NCBI GenBank assembly: GCA_964586675.1
Contig: CAZPHQ010000005.1
Coordinates: 1-64,000 of the forward strand
Direction: 5' to 3'
From: JADLGH01 sp964586675
GTDB lineage: Bacteria; Desulfobacterota_D; UBA1144; Nemesobacterales; UBA2774
DNA length: 64,000 nucleotides
A program made the position numbers and the translations under genes. A model generated the notes under the pieces. That model was not told the origin of the DNA and searched no databases. It saw nothing but the letters and a program-made list of their open reading frames with translations. Shown piece after piece: positions 42,781 to 51,375 of this stretch. Each line of letters starts with the position of its first letter. The stretch's first letter is position 1.

Positions 42781-44580
42781 ATGAACATACTCGGTATATC
42801 ATGCTATTTTCACGACGCGGCGGCAGCCCTTTTGAAAGACGGCGTGCTCGTCGCGGCGGCTGAGGAAGAGCGCTTCACGCGTATTAAGCACGACTTCGAA
42901 TTCCCCGAACAGGCGATAGAATTCTGCCTCGAAACAGGCGGCATCGAAGCTGCCGACGTCGACTACGTCATGTTCTTCGAAAAGCCGTTCGTCAAGTTCG
43001 AGAGGCTTCTTCTCTGTACGATGCAGACATTCCCCCACTCGATGAAGCTCTTCCGCGAGGCCATGGTAACATGGCTCGGCGACAAGCTCTGGGTAAAGCA
43101 CCTCGTCCTGACAAAGCTAGGCATACCGCCCGAAAAGATACTCTTCAGCGAGCATCACCTCTCCCACGCCGCGAGCGCATTCTTCTGCTCGCCCTACGAA
43201 GAGGCGGCAGTCCTGACAGTCGACGGCGTCGGCGAATGGACGACAGCGGCCCTAGGCGTAGGCAAGGGGACAGACCTCAAGCTCATAAAGGAAATTCGCT
43301 TCCCGCACTCGCTCGGCCTCCTCTACAGCGCCTTCACAGCTTTCCTCGGCTTCGAGGTAAACGAGGGCGAGTATAAAGTCATGGGCATGGCCCCCTTCGG
43401 GAGGCCGCTATACGTAGACAAGGTCTACGAGCTCATCCGCGTCGACGACGACGGCGGGTTCGAGCTCGACATGGATTATTTCTCGTTCCACTATTCATCC
43501 GAAAAAACGTTTAATAAAAAATTCGAAAAACTCTTCGGCACGCCGCGCGACCCGAAGGCGCACTTCTTCACCCCTGCCAGCGGCTATCCGTCTTACTTCG
43601 GCGAAAAGCCCGCCAACTTCGACGAGGTCGGAAAGCAGAACCAGTACTACGCCGACATAGCCGCGAGCATCCAGGTCGTCGTAGAAGAGATAATGGTGAA
43701 GATGGCCAACTACGCCTACAGGGAAACCGGTCTCAAAAACCTCTGCATGGCGGGCGGCGTCGCTCTTAACAGCGTGGCTAACAGAAAGATACTGGCCCAG
43801 ACCCCGTTCGAAGAGATTTACATTCAGCCCGCCGCTGGCGACGGCGGCGCGGCCATAGGCGCCGCGCTTTACGGCTATCATACCCTCCTCGGGCAGCCGA
43901 GGAAATTCGTAATGGAGCACGCCTACTGGGGGCAGGAGCATTCCGCCGCAGACACGGAAGAATTCCTTAAAGAGAACAACATCCCTTACGAGCGTATCGA
44001 AGACGACGAAAAGCTCATAGAGCGCGTCGCGTCTCTCCTCGCCGAGGGGAAGGTCGTCGGCTGGCACCAGGGCCGTTTTGAATGGGGCCCCCGCGCCCTC
44101 GGCAACCGCAGTATCCTCGCCAACCCCGGAAGGCACGACATGAAGGACATAGTCAACGTGAAGATAAAGTTCAGGGAGCCCTTCCGCCCGTTCGCGCCGT
44201 CGGTCCTCCAGGAAAAGGCGTCCGAGTATTTCGACCTCGAGCACCCGGAAAAGCACTACCCGGCCCGTTTCATGCTTTACGTGACGAACGTTTACGAAGA
44301 CAAGCGCGACAAGCTCCCCGCGATAACGCACGTCGACGGCACCGGCAGGCTTCAGACCGTGAAGAAGGAGCTCAACCCGAAGTACTACAGGCTTATAGAA
44401 GTCGTGGGCGACGCGACGGGAACGCCCGTCGTCCTCAACACGTCCTTTAACTTAAAGGGCGAGCCGATAGTAAACACGCCCGCCGAGGCCTACAGCTCAT
44501 TCAGCAAGAGCGGAATGGACGCCCTCGTCCTCGGGAATTATCTCGTGGAGAAAAAAGACTCTCTGGACTCGGGATTGTAG
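42781..44580 (+). CDS. Carbamoyltransferase, NodU/CmcH family
   Basis: 599 residues from ATG 42781 (the longer frame beginning 10 codons earlier is not supported). N-terminal YrdC/kinase-like half: GISCYFHDAAAALLKDGVLV, EEERFTRIKHD, DGVGEWTTAALG and KVMGMAPFG. C-terminal half: WGPRALGNRSILANPGRHDM and NTSFNLKGEPIVNTPAEA, characteristic of the metal/phosphate sites. It transfers carbamoyl from carbamoyl phosphate to a hydroxyl, probably on a sugar or lipid-linked substrate. The small membrane protein upstream and a DUF5989 protein 3.3 kb downstream are typical companions. Confidence 0.92.
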   Translation: MNILGISCYFHDAAAALLKDGVLVAAAEEERFTRIKHDFEFPEQAIEFCLETGGIEAADVDYVMFFEKPFVKFERLLLCTMQTFPHSMKLFREAMVTWLGDKLWVKHLVLTKLGIPPEKILFSEHHLSHAASAFFCSPYEEAAVLTVDGVGEWTTAALGVGKGTDLKLIKEIRFPHSLGLLYSAFTAFLGFEVNEGEYKVMGMAPFGRPLYVDKVYELIRVDDDGGFELDMDYFSFHYSSEKTFNKKFEKLFGTPRDPKAHFFTPASGYPSYFGEKPANFDEVGKQNQYYADIAASIQVVVEEIMVKMANYAYRETGLKNLCMAGGVALNSVANRKILAQTPFEEIYIQPAAGDGGAAIGAALYGYHTLLGQPRKFVMEHAYWGQEHSAADTEEFLKENNIPYERIEDDEKLIERVASLLAEGKVVGWHQGRFEWGPRALGNRSILANPGRHDMKDIVNVKIKFREPFRPFAPSVLQEKASEYFDLEHPEKHYPARFMLYVTNVYEDKRDKLPAITHVDGTGRLQTVKKELNPKYYRLIEVVGDATGTPVVLNTSFNLKGEPIVNTPAEAYSSFSKSGMDALVLGNYLVEKKDSLDSGL

Positions 44581-44912
44581 TAAGCTAAGCCCGAGCTTTC
44601 ATAATCTGTCATTCCCAACAATTCTGAACGAGTGAGGAATTGGACGCCGACGCATTGAACTGCTCAAAACCTGCCTTCTTTAGTATCAAGCCTGTATCGG
44701 GAATCCAATTTCCATACACTCAGGTGACTGAGCCTCAGAAATGTACATCTGAACTCGCCCACTACACTAAAGAAGCACGGTTGAGCGGTACTTTTTCACG
44801 CCGATGGGATGGGAATTTGACAGAATATATTGTTAATAGTAATATGAGACACATTGATTAAGTAACATTATTAATAAATGAATTATAATATTTGAATTAG
44901 TGGAGGGTATAA
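44581..44912. other. AT-rich gap after carbamoyltransferase
   Basis: No gene can be supported. The only long open frame (44640-44861) has no ribosome site or recognisable sequence. It begins with an echo of the CATTCC/GGAATT-type dispersed repeat at about 44609-44640 (GTCATTCCCAAC, GTGAGGAATTGG). The GC falls sharply here, marking the left edge of an inserted segment. Confidence 0.5.
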
Positions 44913-45191
44913 ATGAAGAATCTGAGGTTCATAACTGCAGTTCTGCTTCTAGTTCTTGGACTTGCCAGCTATGGGAATACCCATGAGGATGACGACCAAT
45001 CTGTTCCTGAGGGTGTTGTTAAGTCAAGGGCAAATACCAAAGCCCCGAATGTAATACTACTTGGCGATCTTGCGAAGGTTCCGCAGGATGTGAAAGAGAA
45101 GCTTCCGACGGGCTATTCATGGCGGACAGATCAGAATCTGGATATTAAAATAGATACTGGAGATCCAAATGATCCGGAGCCTTGTTTTTAA
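44913..45191 (+). CDS. N-terminal part of a frameshifted exported metalloprotease
   Basis: 92 codons; ATG follows TGGAGGGTATAA. A signal peptide (hydrophobic, ends near LASYGN) leads a pro-region (DDDQSVPEGVVKSRAN). It stops at TAA 45189-45191 directly after a T5 run (45185-45189). Adding one T joins it in frame to the next open frame, giving a single exported protein of about 356 residues. The downstream frame lacks any signal peptide although it is Cys-rich, which supports one gene split by a single-base change. Confidence 0.7.
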   Translation: MKNLRFITAVLLLVLGLASYGNTHEDDDQSVPEGVVKSRANTKAPNVILLGDLAKVPQDVKEKLPTGYSWRTDQNLDIKIDTGDPNDPEPCF

Positions 45192-45982
45192 TTCGCGAAG
45201 GCATAACCAACATGGACGAAATAATGAAATGGAGTCAAGAGCGAGGTAAAGAAGAAGTTTATCTCCTTTACGATACAGATATTGATCCCAATGTGGAGAC
45301 GCAACCTTTTTTCGAGCCCCTTGACATCATATTTAGTTACACTATTGAGCGGTTACAATTCAGTTGGGAAAAACATATAAAAGATTTCATTTTCACTCCG
45401 GAAGCCTATGCCGATATGGTAGGTCCGTTAGGATATTGCTCACCGCCAGTTGTACCTCCGGGTTCTTGCTCAAACGAAATTTTCCCGGATGATGATCCTG
45501 GTGATGGGCAAACACCCAGTCTTAAAATATGCTTTATGGCTTGCAGTAGATACTGGCATCACTTTATGCCTATGCGACGACATTTGACAAATAATCTTGC
45601 CAATTACCAATCTGGAAATGTTCGGTCTCAGGTAGATTGCTTGAAGAATGTACACGGGGCGGGATGGATTAAAAATCCCGTCAATCTTAGAATAGAATTA
45701 TATATAAATGGGACGGATACCAGGAATGCAGTCTGCGCTGTTTATCCTGGCGGCGGCTGCTGCGGCAGTAGTGGCGTGGCGGGATGCGCTGAAATAGGCC
45801 CAAAAACAACTCCGAGAACAACTTACAACCGAAGAATATGGATATCAGATGCAAATGAAAGGAATAATTGGAATGTATCTCGGCATGAAATTATGCATTC
45901 ATATGGGTATACTGATGCCCAGACAGCCGTTAATCTTGACCAATCGGATTCCTGCCGGGCTAGTCAATATATATACTATTAA
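45182..45982 (+). CDS. C-terminal part of exported zinc metalloprotease with HEIMH
   Basis: 266 codons in a different frame, overlapping the previous fragment by 10 bases. A zinc-binding HExxH motif, VSRHEIMHSYGY (about 229-240 of this frame), and many Cys (GGGCCGSSGVAGC, SCRAS) suggest an extracellular metallopeptidase with disulfides; the third zinc ligand is not assigned. It has no signal peptide of its own, so it is probably the rest of the gene begun at 44913. AT-rich codon use unlike neighbours. If translated separately, ATG 45212 is the likely start. Confidence 0.7.
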   Translation: MFLIREGITNMDEIMKWSQERGKEEVYLLYDTDIDPNVETQPFFEPLDIIFSYTIERLQFSWEKHIKDFIFTPEAYADMVGPLGYCSPPVVPPGSCSNEIFPDDDPGDGQTPSLKICFMACSRYWHHFMPMRRHLTNNLANYQSGNVRSQVDCLKNVHGAGWIKNPVNLRIELYINGTDTRNAVCAVYPGGGCCGSSGVAGCAEIGPKTTPRTTYNRRIWISDANERNNWNVSRHEIMHSYGYTDAQTAVNLDQSDSCRASQYIYY

Positions 45983-45992
45983 TTAACGGAGG

Positions 45993-46502
45993 ATGAACGC
46001 TTTGGATAAAAACTTATTTCCATCAAGAATCATATACGTTTCGAGAATAATTATCTTCTGCTTATCGCTGGCAGTGGGGGCATTAGCCCTGAGTTGCGAC
46101 GACAATAATAATTCCGGACCGAATCCCACGCCGACCCCAACGCCGGTGCCGACGCTTCCCCCCGATTGTATAGAGCTCAGAGACGAGCCGGATGCATTAA
46201 TGGATTTCGAGAATTGCCCAACGGAGGGGCTGATTGAGTTCTGTAACGGATACGGATGTAACTTCTACGAAGGCGAGATTAATATGAGTCCACCCGCCCT
46301 GCATGGAGGAGTAACCTTTTCAGGTTGTGAAGTTATAGACTGTTTCAACATCGAATGTGAGTTTCTCGGCACCGGGATCGAACCGCGGCCTTTCGGAATA
46401 CTGACAATCGAGGAGATCCTTGGAAATAGTAATGTCGCTGGCCTCTCGTCCCTCGATTTGGGCGAATTTTCTTACGAATGCAGCCCGGTGATAGCTGACT
46501 GA
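45993..46502 (+). CDS. Exported lipoprotein, Thr/Pro-rich linker
   Basis: 169 residues. ATG 45993 sits directly after GGAGG; a TTG at 46002 has better spacing (9 bases) and may be the real start. Signal peptide ends at ALALSC (lipid Cys about 34). A linker NPTPTPTPVPTLPPD precedes a short acidic domain with pairs of Cys (ENCPTEGLIEFCNGYGCNF, GCEVIDCFNIECEF). Similar in plan to the lipoprotein at 38859. Same strand and 10 bases after the metalloprotease; possibly co-transcribed. Confidence 0.7.
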   Translation: MNALDKNLFPSRIIYVSRIIIFCLSLAVGALALSCDDNNNSGPNPTPTPTPVPTLPPDCIELRDEPDALMDFENCPTEGLIEFCNGYGCNFYEGEINMSPPALHGGVTFSGCEVIDCFNIECEFLGTGIEPRPFGILTIEEILGNSNVAGLSSLDLGEFSYECSPVIAD

Positions 46503-46536
46503 GCAGTGCGTTTAGCGAAAGACATTTTTTCATTCC

Positions 46537-46557
46537 CCCTCTCCTTCCGGGAGAGGG
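46537..46557. terminator. Hairpin after lipoprotein gene
   Basis: Arms CCCTCTCC (46537-46544) and GGAGAGGG (46550-46557) around TTCCG. A T-run lies upstream rather than downstream, so it works better for a minus-strand transcript or as a dispersed repeat. Confidence 0.45.
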
Positions 46558-46681
46558 ACACGCCCTCCGGCGCTGAATTAATCTACAGGGTTCCGGCGTC
46601 TTAAGCGGACCACGTCCGTGAATCTTTTACGAAGGCGAATCCATCTCAATTTATATATCGTTTTTGAAGGAGCAATCCGCC

Positions 46682-47743
46682 ATGAAATACAGATTACTCG
46701 GACACAGCGGTCTCAGGGTCTCGGAAATCTCGCTCGGCGCCATGACGTTCGGCGAGGAATGGGGCTGGGGCTCATCCGAAAAGGAATCGGAGACCATGTA
46801 CAGGCTTTATAGGGAAGCGGGAGGGAATTTCATAGACACCGCGAATATCTACACCAACGGCACGAGCGAGGAAATAACGGGGAGGCTTATACGGGGCGAA
46901 AGGCATGACATAGTGCTCGCGACAAAATATACGTTCGCCACGAAGCCCGGCGAGCCCAACTCGGGCGGCAACCACAGGAAGAGCATGCACCAGGCCCTCG
47001 ACCAGAGCCTGAGAAGGCTCGGTACGGATTACATCGACCTCTACTGGGTCCACATGTGGGATCCGTTTACGCCGATAGAGGAGACGATGCGCGCCCTCGA
47101 CGATATGGTCAGGGCGGGGAAGGTCCTCTACGTCGGCATATCCGACGCGCCCGCATGGGTGGTGTCCCGGGCGAATACCGTCGCCGAGCTCAGGGGATGG
47201 ACGCCCTTCGTCGGGATACAGGTAGAGTACAGCCTCGCGCAGAGAGACCCGGAGAGAGACCTCATCCCGATGGCGCGGCATCTCGACATCGGCATCACCG
47301 CATGGTCCCCGCTCGCGATGGGAGTGCTCACCGGGAAATACAACTCCGGGCATACCGACGGCTCTGGCAGCAGGCGCATCGATTCCTTGAAAAACTCCAT
47401 GGAAGGGCTCGCCAATCAGTACGTAACCGAAAGGAATCTCGGGATCGCCGGGGAGGTCGTGAAAATCGCCGCGGAAATAGACAGGACTCCGTCCCAGGTG
47501 GCGCTCAACTGGATACGCCAGCAGCCCGGGCATCCCATACCGATAATTGGCGCCAGAAAATCGAGCCACATCGAAGACAATCTGAAGTGCGTCGAATTCG
47601 AGCTTTCCCCGGACTATTTGAAGAGGCTCGACGACGCGAGCGCGATACAGCTCGGATTCCCGCACGATCTCATGAATATAAAAGAGGTCAAGGCGATGCT
47701 CTACGCCGGGACTTACGACAGCATCGAACCCGGCAGGGCGTGA
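46682..47743 (+). CDS. Aldo/keto reductase
   Basis: 353 residues from ATG 46682, GAAGGAG 11 bases upstream. TIM-barrel NADPH oxidoreductase with the family tetrad: Asp in NFIDTANIYTNG with Tyr, Lys in VLATKYTF, and His in DLYWVHMWDP. VSEISLGAMTFG and GISDAPAWVV and IGARKSSHIEDN (cofactor binding) fit. Resembles the YajO/Tas-like Kv-beta-like subfamily. Substrate unknown. It is followed by a strong GC-rich terminator and then the DUF5989 gene. Confidence 0.92.
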   Translation: MKYRLLGHSGLRVSEISLGAMTFGEEWGWGSSEKESETMYRLYREAGGNFIDTANIYTNGTSEEITGRLIRGERHDIVLATKYTFATKPGEPNSGGNHRKSMHQALDQSLRRLGTDYIDLYWVHMWDPFTPIEETMRALDDMVRAGKVLYVGISDAPAWVVSRANTVAELRGWTPFVGIQVEYSLAQRDPERDLIPMARHLDIGITAWSPLAMGVLTGKYNSGHTDGSGSRRIDSLKNSMEGLANQYVTERNLGIAGEVVKIAAEIDRTPSQVALNWIRQQPGHPIPIIGARKSSHIEDNLKCVEFELSPDYLKRLDDASAIQLGFPHDLMNIKEVKAMLYAGTYDSIEPGRA

Positions 47744-47763
47744 CGTGTTTATCTCGTAAGCCG

Positions 47764-47788
47764 GGGCCCCGGATTACTCCCGGGGCCC
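47764..47788. terminator. GC-rich hairpin after aldo/keto reductase
   Basis: Nine-base arms GGGCCCCGG (47764-47772) and CCGGGGCCC (47780-47788), 7-base loop. It is 20 bases after the stop codon. The T-run is weak. Confidence 0.6.
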
Positions 47789-47907
47789 GTAACCAACAAT
47801 TTAAGTATTAAATCCGGGCCCGCCGCAAATCAGTGGAAATACACTCTTTGTATATTTTTACACGTTTTACATGTATACTGTTTCAAAACCACACAGGGGA
47901 TATAAAT

Positions 47908-48087
47908 ATGTCCTTTCTTAAAGGCCTTACGAACAGGATGGGTATCGCGGGCGAGCTGCTCCAGTTCTTTATACAGAACAAGTGGTGGTGGATCACCCCC
48001 ATGCTCCTTATCCTGCTTCTGTTCGGCTTCCTTATCGTTTTCGCGCAGAGCTCCGCAGTCGCTCCGTTCATCTACACGCTGTTTTAA
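47908..48087 (+). CDS. DUF5989 small membrane protein
   Basis: 59 residues from ATG 47908, the GGGGAT-type ribosome site is a few bases upstream. The DUF5989 pattern is complete: a basic head MSFLKGLTNRMGIAGELLQF, then FFIQNKWWWITPMLLILLLF and GFLIVFAQSSAVAPFIYTLF. Genes of this family are usually found beside a carbamoyltransferase and SxtJ-like membrane protein. Here it is separated from the carbamoyltransferase by 3.3 kb of foreign-looking DNA, which suggests insertion into an ancestral cluster. Confidence 0.85.
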   Translation: MSFLKGLTNRMGIAGELLQFFIQNKWWWITPMLLILLLFGFLIVFAQSSAVAPFIYTLF

Positions 48088-48326
48088 GGCGTAGCCGGGC
48101 TCGCGTTAAAGGGAATCCCAGGAATCTTCGGGGCTGGTTTCGGCCGGTATTCTCCGGCTCGGAAGGGTTCTATCCGGCTCCGCAGGCAGGACAAGCGCCT
48201 GTGCCCCACCGGGGCCCCGCATCACTTATGTTTTTGACCTTTCCGAAATATCACATAAACTCATTATCCGCAAATCCCCCCTGGAGAGAGGGGTTCAGCT
48301 AATAGACTAAGGAGGGTTTTATTTTA

Positions 48327-48926
48327 ATGGAGAGATTTATCATTCCCCACGACCACGAAATAACGAAAGCGGACAGGCGCAGCCTTAACGGCCACGGCTC
48401 TGTCATACTCTGGTTCACAGGCCTTCCGAGCTCGGGTAAGTCCACGCTGGCGAACGAAGTGGAAAAGAAGCTCATAGCGGGCGGCACGAAGACATACATC
48501 CTCGACGGCGACAATGTCAGGATGGGTTTATGCAAGGACCTCGGCTTCTCCGAGCATGACAGGGCCGAGAACATACGCCGCATAGGAGAGGTTTCGAAGC
48601 TATTCGTTCAGGCGGGCGTAGTGGTCCTTTCGGCATTCGTTTCTCCCTACAGGCGCGACAGGGACGCGGTAAGGGCGCTCGTCGAGAACGGCGAATTCAT
48701 AGAGGTATTCGTAGACGCCCCGCTCGAAGTATGCGAGCAGCGGGACGTCAAGGGGCTTTACAAGAAGGCGCGCGAGGGCGTCATAAAGGGCTTTACAGGT
48801 ATCGACGATCCCTACGAAGCGCCGCTTAATCCGGAGATAACAATTAAAACGGCTGAGACGAGCCTCGAAGACGGTGCGAACCTTCTCGTAGCCTATCTCA
48901 GGGAAAGAAACATAATCGGCGGCTGA
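48327..48926 (+). CDS. cysC: Adenylylsulfate (APS) kinase
   Basis: 199 residues. Makes PAPS from APS. P-loop GLPSSGKST (32-40), then the DGDNVRMGLCKDLGFSEHDR segment (APS binding), and a C-terminal YEAPLNPEI, all standard. As neither cysND nor a PAPS reductase is adjacent, PAPS may serve sulfotransferases rather than assimilation. It is 239 bases after DUF5989 and 41 before the UXS gene. Confidence 0.94.
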   Translation: MERFIIPHDHEITKADRRSLNGHGSVILWFTGLPSSGKSTLANEVEKKLIAGGTKTYILDGDNVRMGLCKDLGFSEHDRAENIRRIGEVSKLFVQAGVVVLSAFVSPYRRDRDAVRALVENGEFIEVFVDAPLEVCEQRDVKGLYKKAREGVIKGFTGIDDPYEAPLNPEITIKTAETSLEDGANLLVAYLRERNIIGG

Positions 48927-48967
48927 TTTACGGCATACATGAAAGCCTGACCGGGGGGATATTCGGT

Positions 48968-49909
48968 ATGGGTAAAAGAATGCTTGTGACGGGTGGGGCC
49001 GGATTCATCGGCTCCCACCTCTGCGAAAGGCTCCTCTCCGAGGGCAACGAAGTCATCTGCGTCGACAACTTCTTCACAGGCGCAAAGCAAAACATAAAGC
49101 ACCTTCTGCCGAACCCGGCCTTCGAGGTCATAAGGCACGACATCTGCCTGCCGCTTTTCGTCGAGGTCGACGAGATCTACAACCTCGCCTGCCCGGCGTC
49201 GCCCGTCCATTACCAGTCAGACCCGGTACAGACCACCAAGGTCAACGTCTCGGGCTCCATAAACATGCTCGGGCTCGCCAAGAGGCTCCGCATAAAGATT
49301 TTCCAGGCCTCGACAAGCGAGGTCTACGGCGACCCGGCCGTCCACCCCCAGCCCGAATGGTACTGGGGCAACGTCAACCCCATAGGCCCCCGCGCGTGCT
49401 ACGACGAGGGCAAGCGCTGCGCCGAGACGCTATTTCTCGACTATCACCGCCAGCACGGCATAGACGTGAAGGTGCTCCGTATATTCAACACCTACGGGCC
49501 CCGCATGATGGCCAACGACGGCAGGGTAGTGAGCAACATTATAGTGCAGGCGCTCCGCGGCGAAGACGTCACAATATACGGCGACGGCTCGCAGACGCGC
49601 TCTTTCTGCTACGTCGCTGACACCGTAGAGGCTATAGTGAGGATGATGGCCACAGAGAAAGGCTTCACGGGTCCCGTGAACGCCGGTAACCCGGACGAGG
49701 TCACGATACGGGAGCTCGCCGAGAGGGTCATAGGCCTCACAGGCTCCCGGTCGAAGATAGTCTCCCGCGACCTCCCCCACGACGACCCGAAGCGGAGAAA
49801 GCCCGACATCTCCCTCGCCATTGAAAAGCTCGGCTGGAAGCCGACGCTCGGGCTCGACGAGGGCCTTTCACGCACGATAGATTATTTCAGGGGGTCGTTA
49901 GGTATTTAA
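48968..49909 (+). CDS. uxs: UDP-glucuronate decarboxylase (UXS-type SDR)
   Basis: 313 residues. NAD-dependent SDR that decarboxylates UDP-glucuronate to UDP-xylose. N-terminal GGAGFIGSHL (9-18) binds NAD; the CPASPVHYQ and ASTSEVYGDPAVHPQPE segments are UXS hallmarks; catalytic Tyr/Lys are in ACYDEGKRCAE. RRKPDISLAIEKLGWKP is the typical C-terminus. It follows cysC closely (41 bases), so a joint role in surface polysaccharide synthesis is plausible. Confidence 0.92.
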   Translation: MGKRMLVTGGAGFIGSHLCERLLSEGNEVICVDNFFTGAKQNIKHLLPNPAFEVIRHDICLPLFVEVDEIYNLACPASPVHYQSDPVQTTKVNVSGSINMLGLAKRLRIKIFQASTSEVYGDPAVHPQPEWYWGNVNPIGPRACYDEGKRCAETLFLDYHRQHGIDVKVLRIFNTYGPRMMANDGRVVSNIIVQALRGEDVTIYGDGSQTRSFCYVADTVEAIVRMMATEKGFTGPVNAGNPDEVTIRELAERVIGLTGSRSKIVSRDLPHDDPKRRKPDISLAIEKLGWKPTLGLDEGLSRTIDYFRGSLGI

Positions 49910-50053
49910 TAGCTTTTTTTGTATCTCCGGTTATCTTATCCGTAAGACCGCGGATGCAGCATTAGAGCGCCGCGAGCTAAAAATTGCTATTGACTTTACT
50001 TCGGCGAATGTATTATCATTTAAGTACCAGTCTTAGGACCGTCGACCAGCTAA

Positions 50054-51346
50054 ATGTCTGATATTAAAGCAAAAAATAAATCCAATGAGACCCGAATATC
50101 CATCCTACTGAGAGAAATCGCCGAAAAAGCCAGAAAAGCCTCGCAAAAGCTCGCCAGAACGGGCACCGAAGCCCGGAATAAAGCCCTTCTCGGAATGGCT
50201 GAGGGGCTCATCGATAACGCCCTGTACATACTCGAAGAAAACGCAAAAGACCTGTCAGGCGCGGGGGCGAAACGGCTCTCGGACGCCATGACAGACAGGC
50301 TCAGGCTCGACGAGGCGCGTCTCGAAAAGATAGCCCTCGGCCTTAGAGAAGTCGCAGCGCTTCCCGACCCCGTCGGCGAAGTAGTCCGCATGTGGCGGCG
50401 GCCTAACGGCCTTCAGGTAGGGCGCATGCGTATACCTTTGGGCGTAATCGCAATAATCTACGAATCCCGGCCCAACGTCACGGCCGACGCCGCCGGGCTC
50501 TGCGTAAAATCCGGCAACGCAGTCATACTCAGGGGCGGCTCCGAAACCATAAGAACCAACGTCGCCATAGGCGAAGTGCTCCGGCGCGCCTCGCGGAAAG
50601 CGGGCATCCCCGAAGACGCGGTGCAGATAATCCCCGTAACGGACCGCGACGCCGTTCTCGAAATGCTCCGGCTCGAAGAATACATCGACCTCGTCATCCC
50701 GAGGGGCGGCGAAGGGCTCATAAGATTCGTCGCGGAGAATTCCAGAATCCCCGTGCTCAAGCACTATAAGGGCGTCTGCCACATATTCGTCGACGAGAGC
50801 GCGGACGAAGACATGGCCGAAAAAATATCCTTGAACGCCAAGGTCTCGCGTCCGGGGGTTTGCAACGCGCTCGAAACGCTTTTAGTCCACGAAAATATCG
50901 CCCCCTCATTCCTTCCAAGGATGGCGCGGGCGTTCGAAGCGGCGGGGGTTGAGCTCAGGGGCTGCGACGCGACGAGAGAAATAATCCCCGGGGTCAAGGA
51001 AGCGACGGAGGCCGACTGGTACGAAGAATATCTCGACCTCATCCTCAGCGTTAAAGTCGTCTCCGGCCTCGAAGAAGCCATAGCTCACATCGAAAAATAC
51101 GGCTCAATGCACACCGAATCGATAATCACCCAGGATTACGGCAACGCGCGCGCGTTCGTCGACGGCGTCAATTCGTCCGCCGTCATGGTGAATGCCTCCA
51201 CGCGTTTCGCGGACGGGTTTGAGCTCGGCCTTGGCGCCGAGATAGGCATCAGCACGTCCCGGCTGCACGCATTCGGACCAATGGGCCTTGAGGAGCTGAC
51301 CACGACCAAATTCATAGTATTCGGAGAAGGCCAGGTCAGAGAGTAG
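50054..51346 (+). CDS. proA: Gamma-glutamyl phosphate reductase
   Basis: 430 residues. NADPH-dependent reduction of glutamyl-5-phosphate in proline synthesis. The catalytic Cys is in RPGVCNALETLLV (about 277). VIYESRPNVTADAAGLCVKS, LRGGSETIRTN and TTTKFIVFGEGQVR at the C-terminus are ProA hallmarks. proB is not adjacent. It starts 144 bases after the UXS gene and ends 29 before the sigma factor. Confidence 0.95.
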   Translation: MSDIKAKNKSNETRISILLREIAEKARKASQKLARTGTEARNKALLGMAEGLIDNALYILEENAKDLSGAGAKRLSDAMTDRLRLDEARLEKIALGLREVAALPDPVGEVVRMWRRPNGLQVGRMRIPLGVIAIIYESRPNVTADAAGLCVKSGNAVILRGGSETIRTNVAIGEVLRRASRKAGIPEDAVQIIPVTDRDAVLEMLRLEEYIDLVIPRGGEGLIRFVAENSRIPVLKHYKGVCHIFVDESADEDMAEKISLNAKVSRPGVCNALETLLVHENIAPSFLPRMARAFEAAGVELRGCDATREIIPGVKEATEADWYEEYLDLILSVKVVSGLEEAIAHIEKYGSMHTESIITQDYGNARAFVDGVNSSAVMVNASTRFADGFELGLGAEIGISTSRLHAFGPMGLEELTTTKFIVFGEGQVRE

Positions 51347-51375
51347 TACCCATCTTAATAGAGGAGGATGGCAAG

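Noticed and set aside
44640..44861. 73-codon open frame after the carbamoyltransferase
   Set aside because: No ribosome site, no motif, lies in repeat-like AT-rich sequence.
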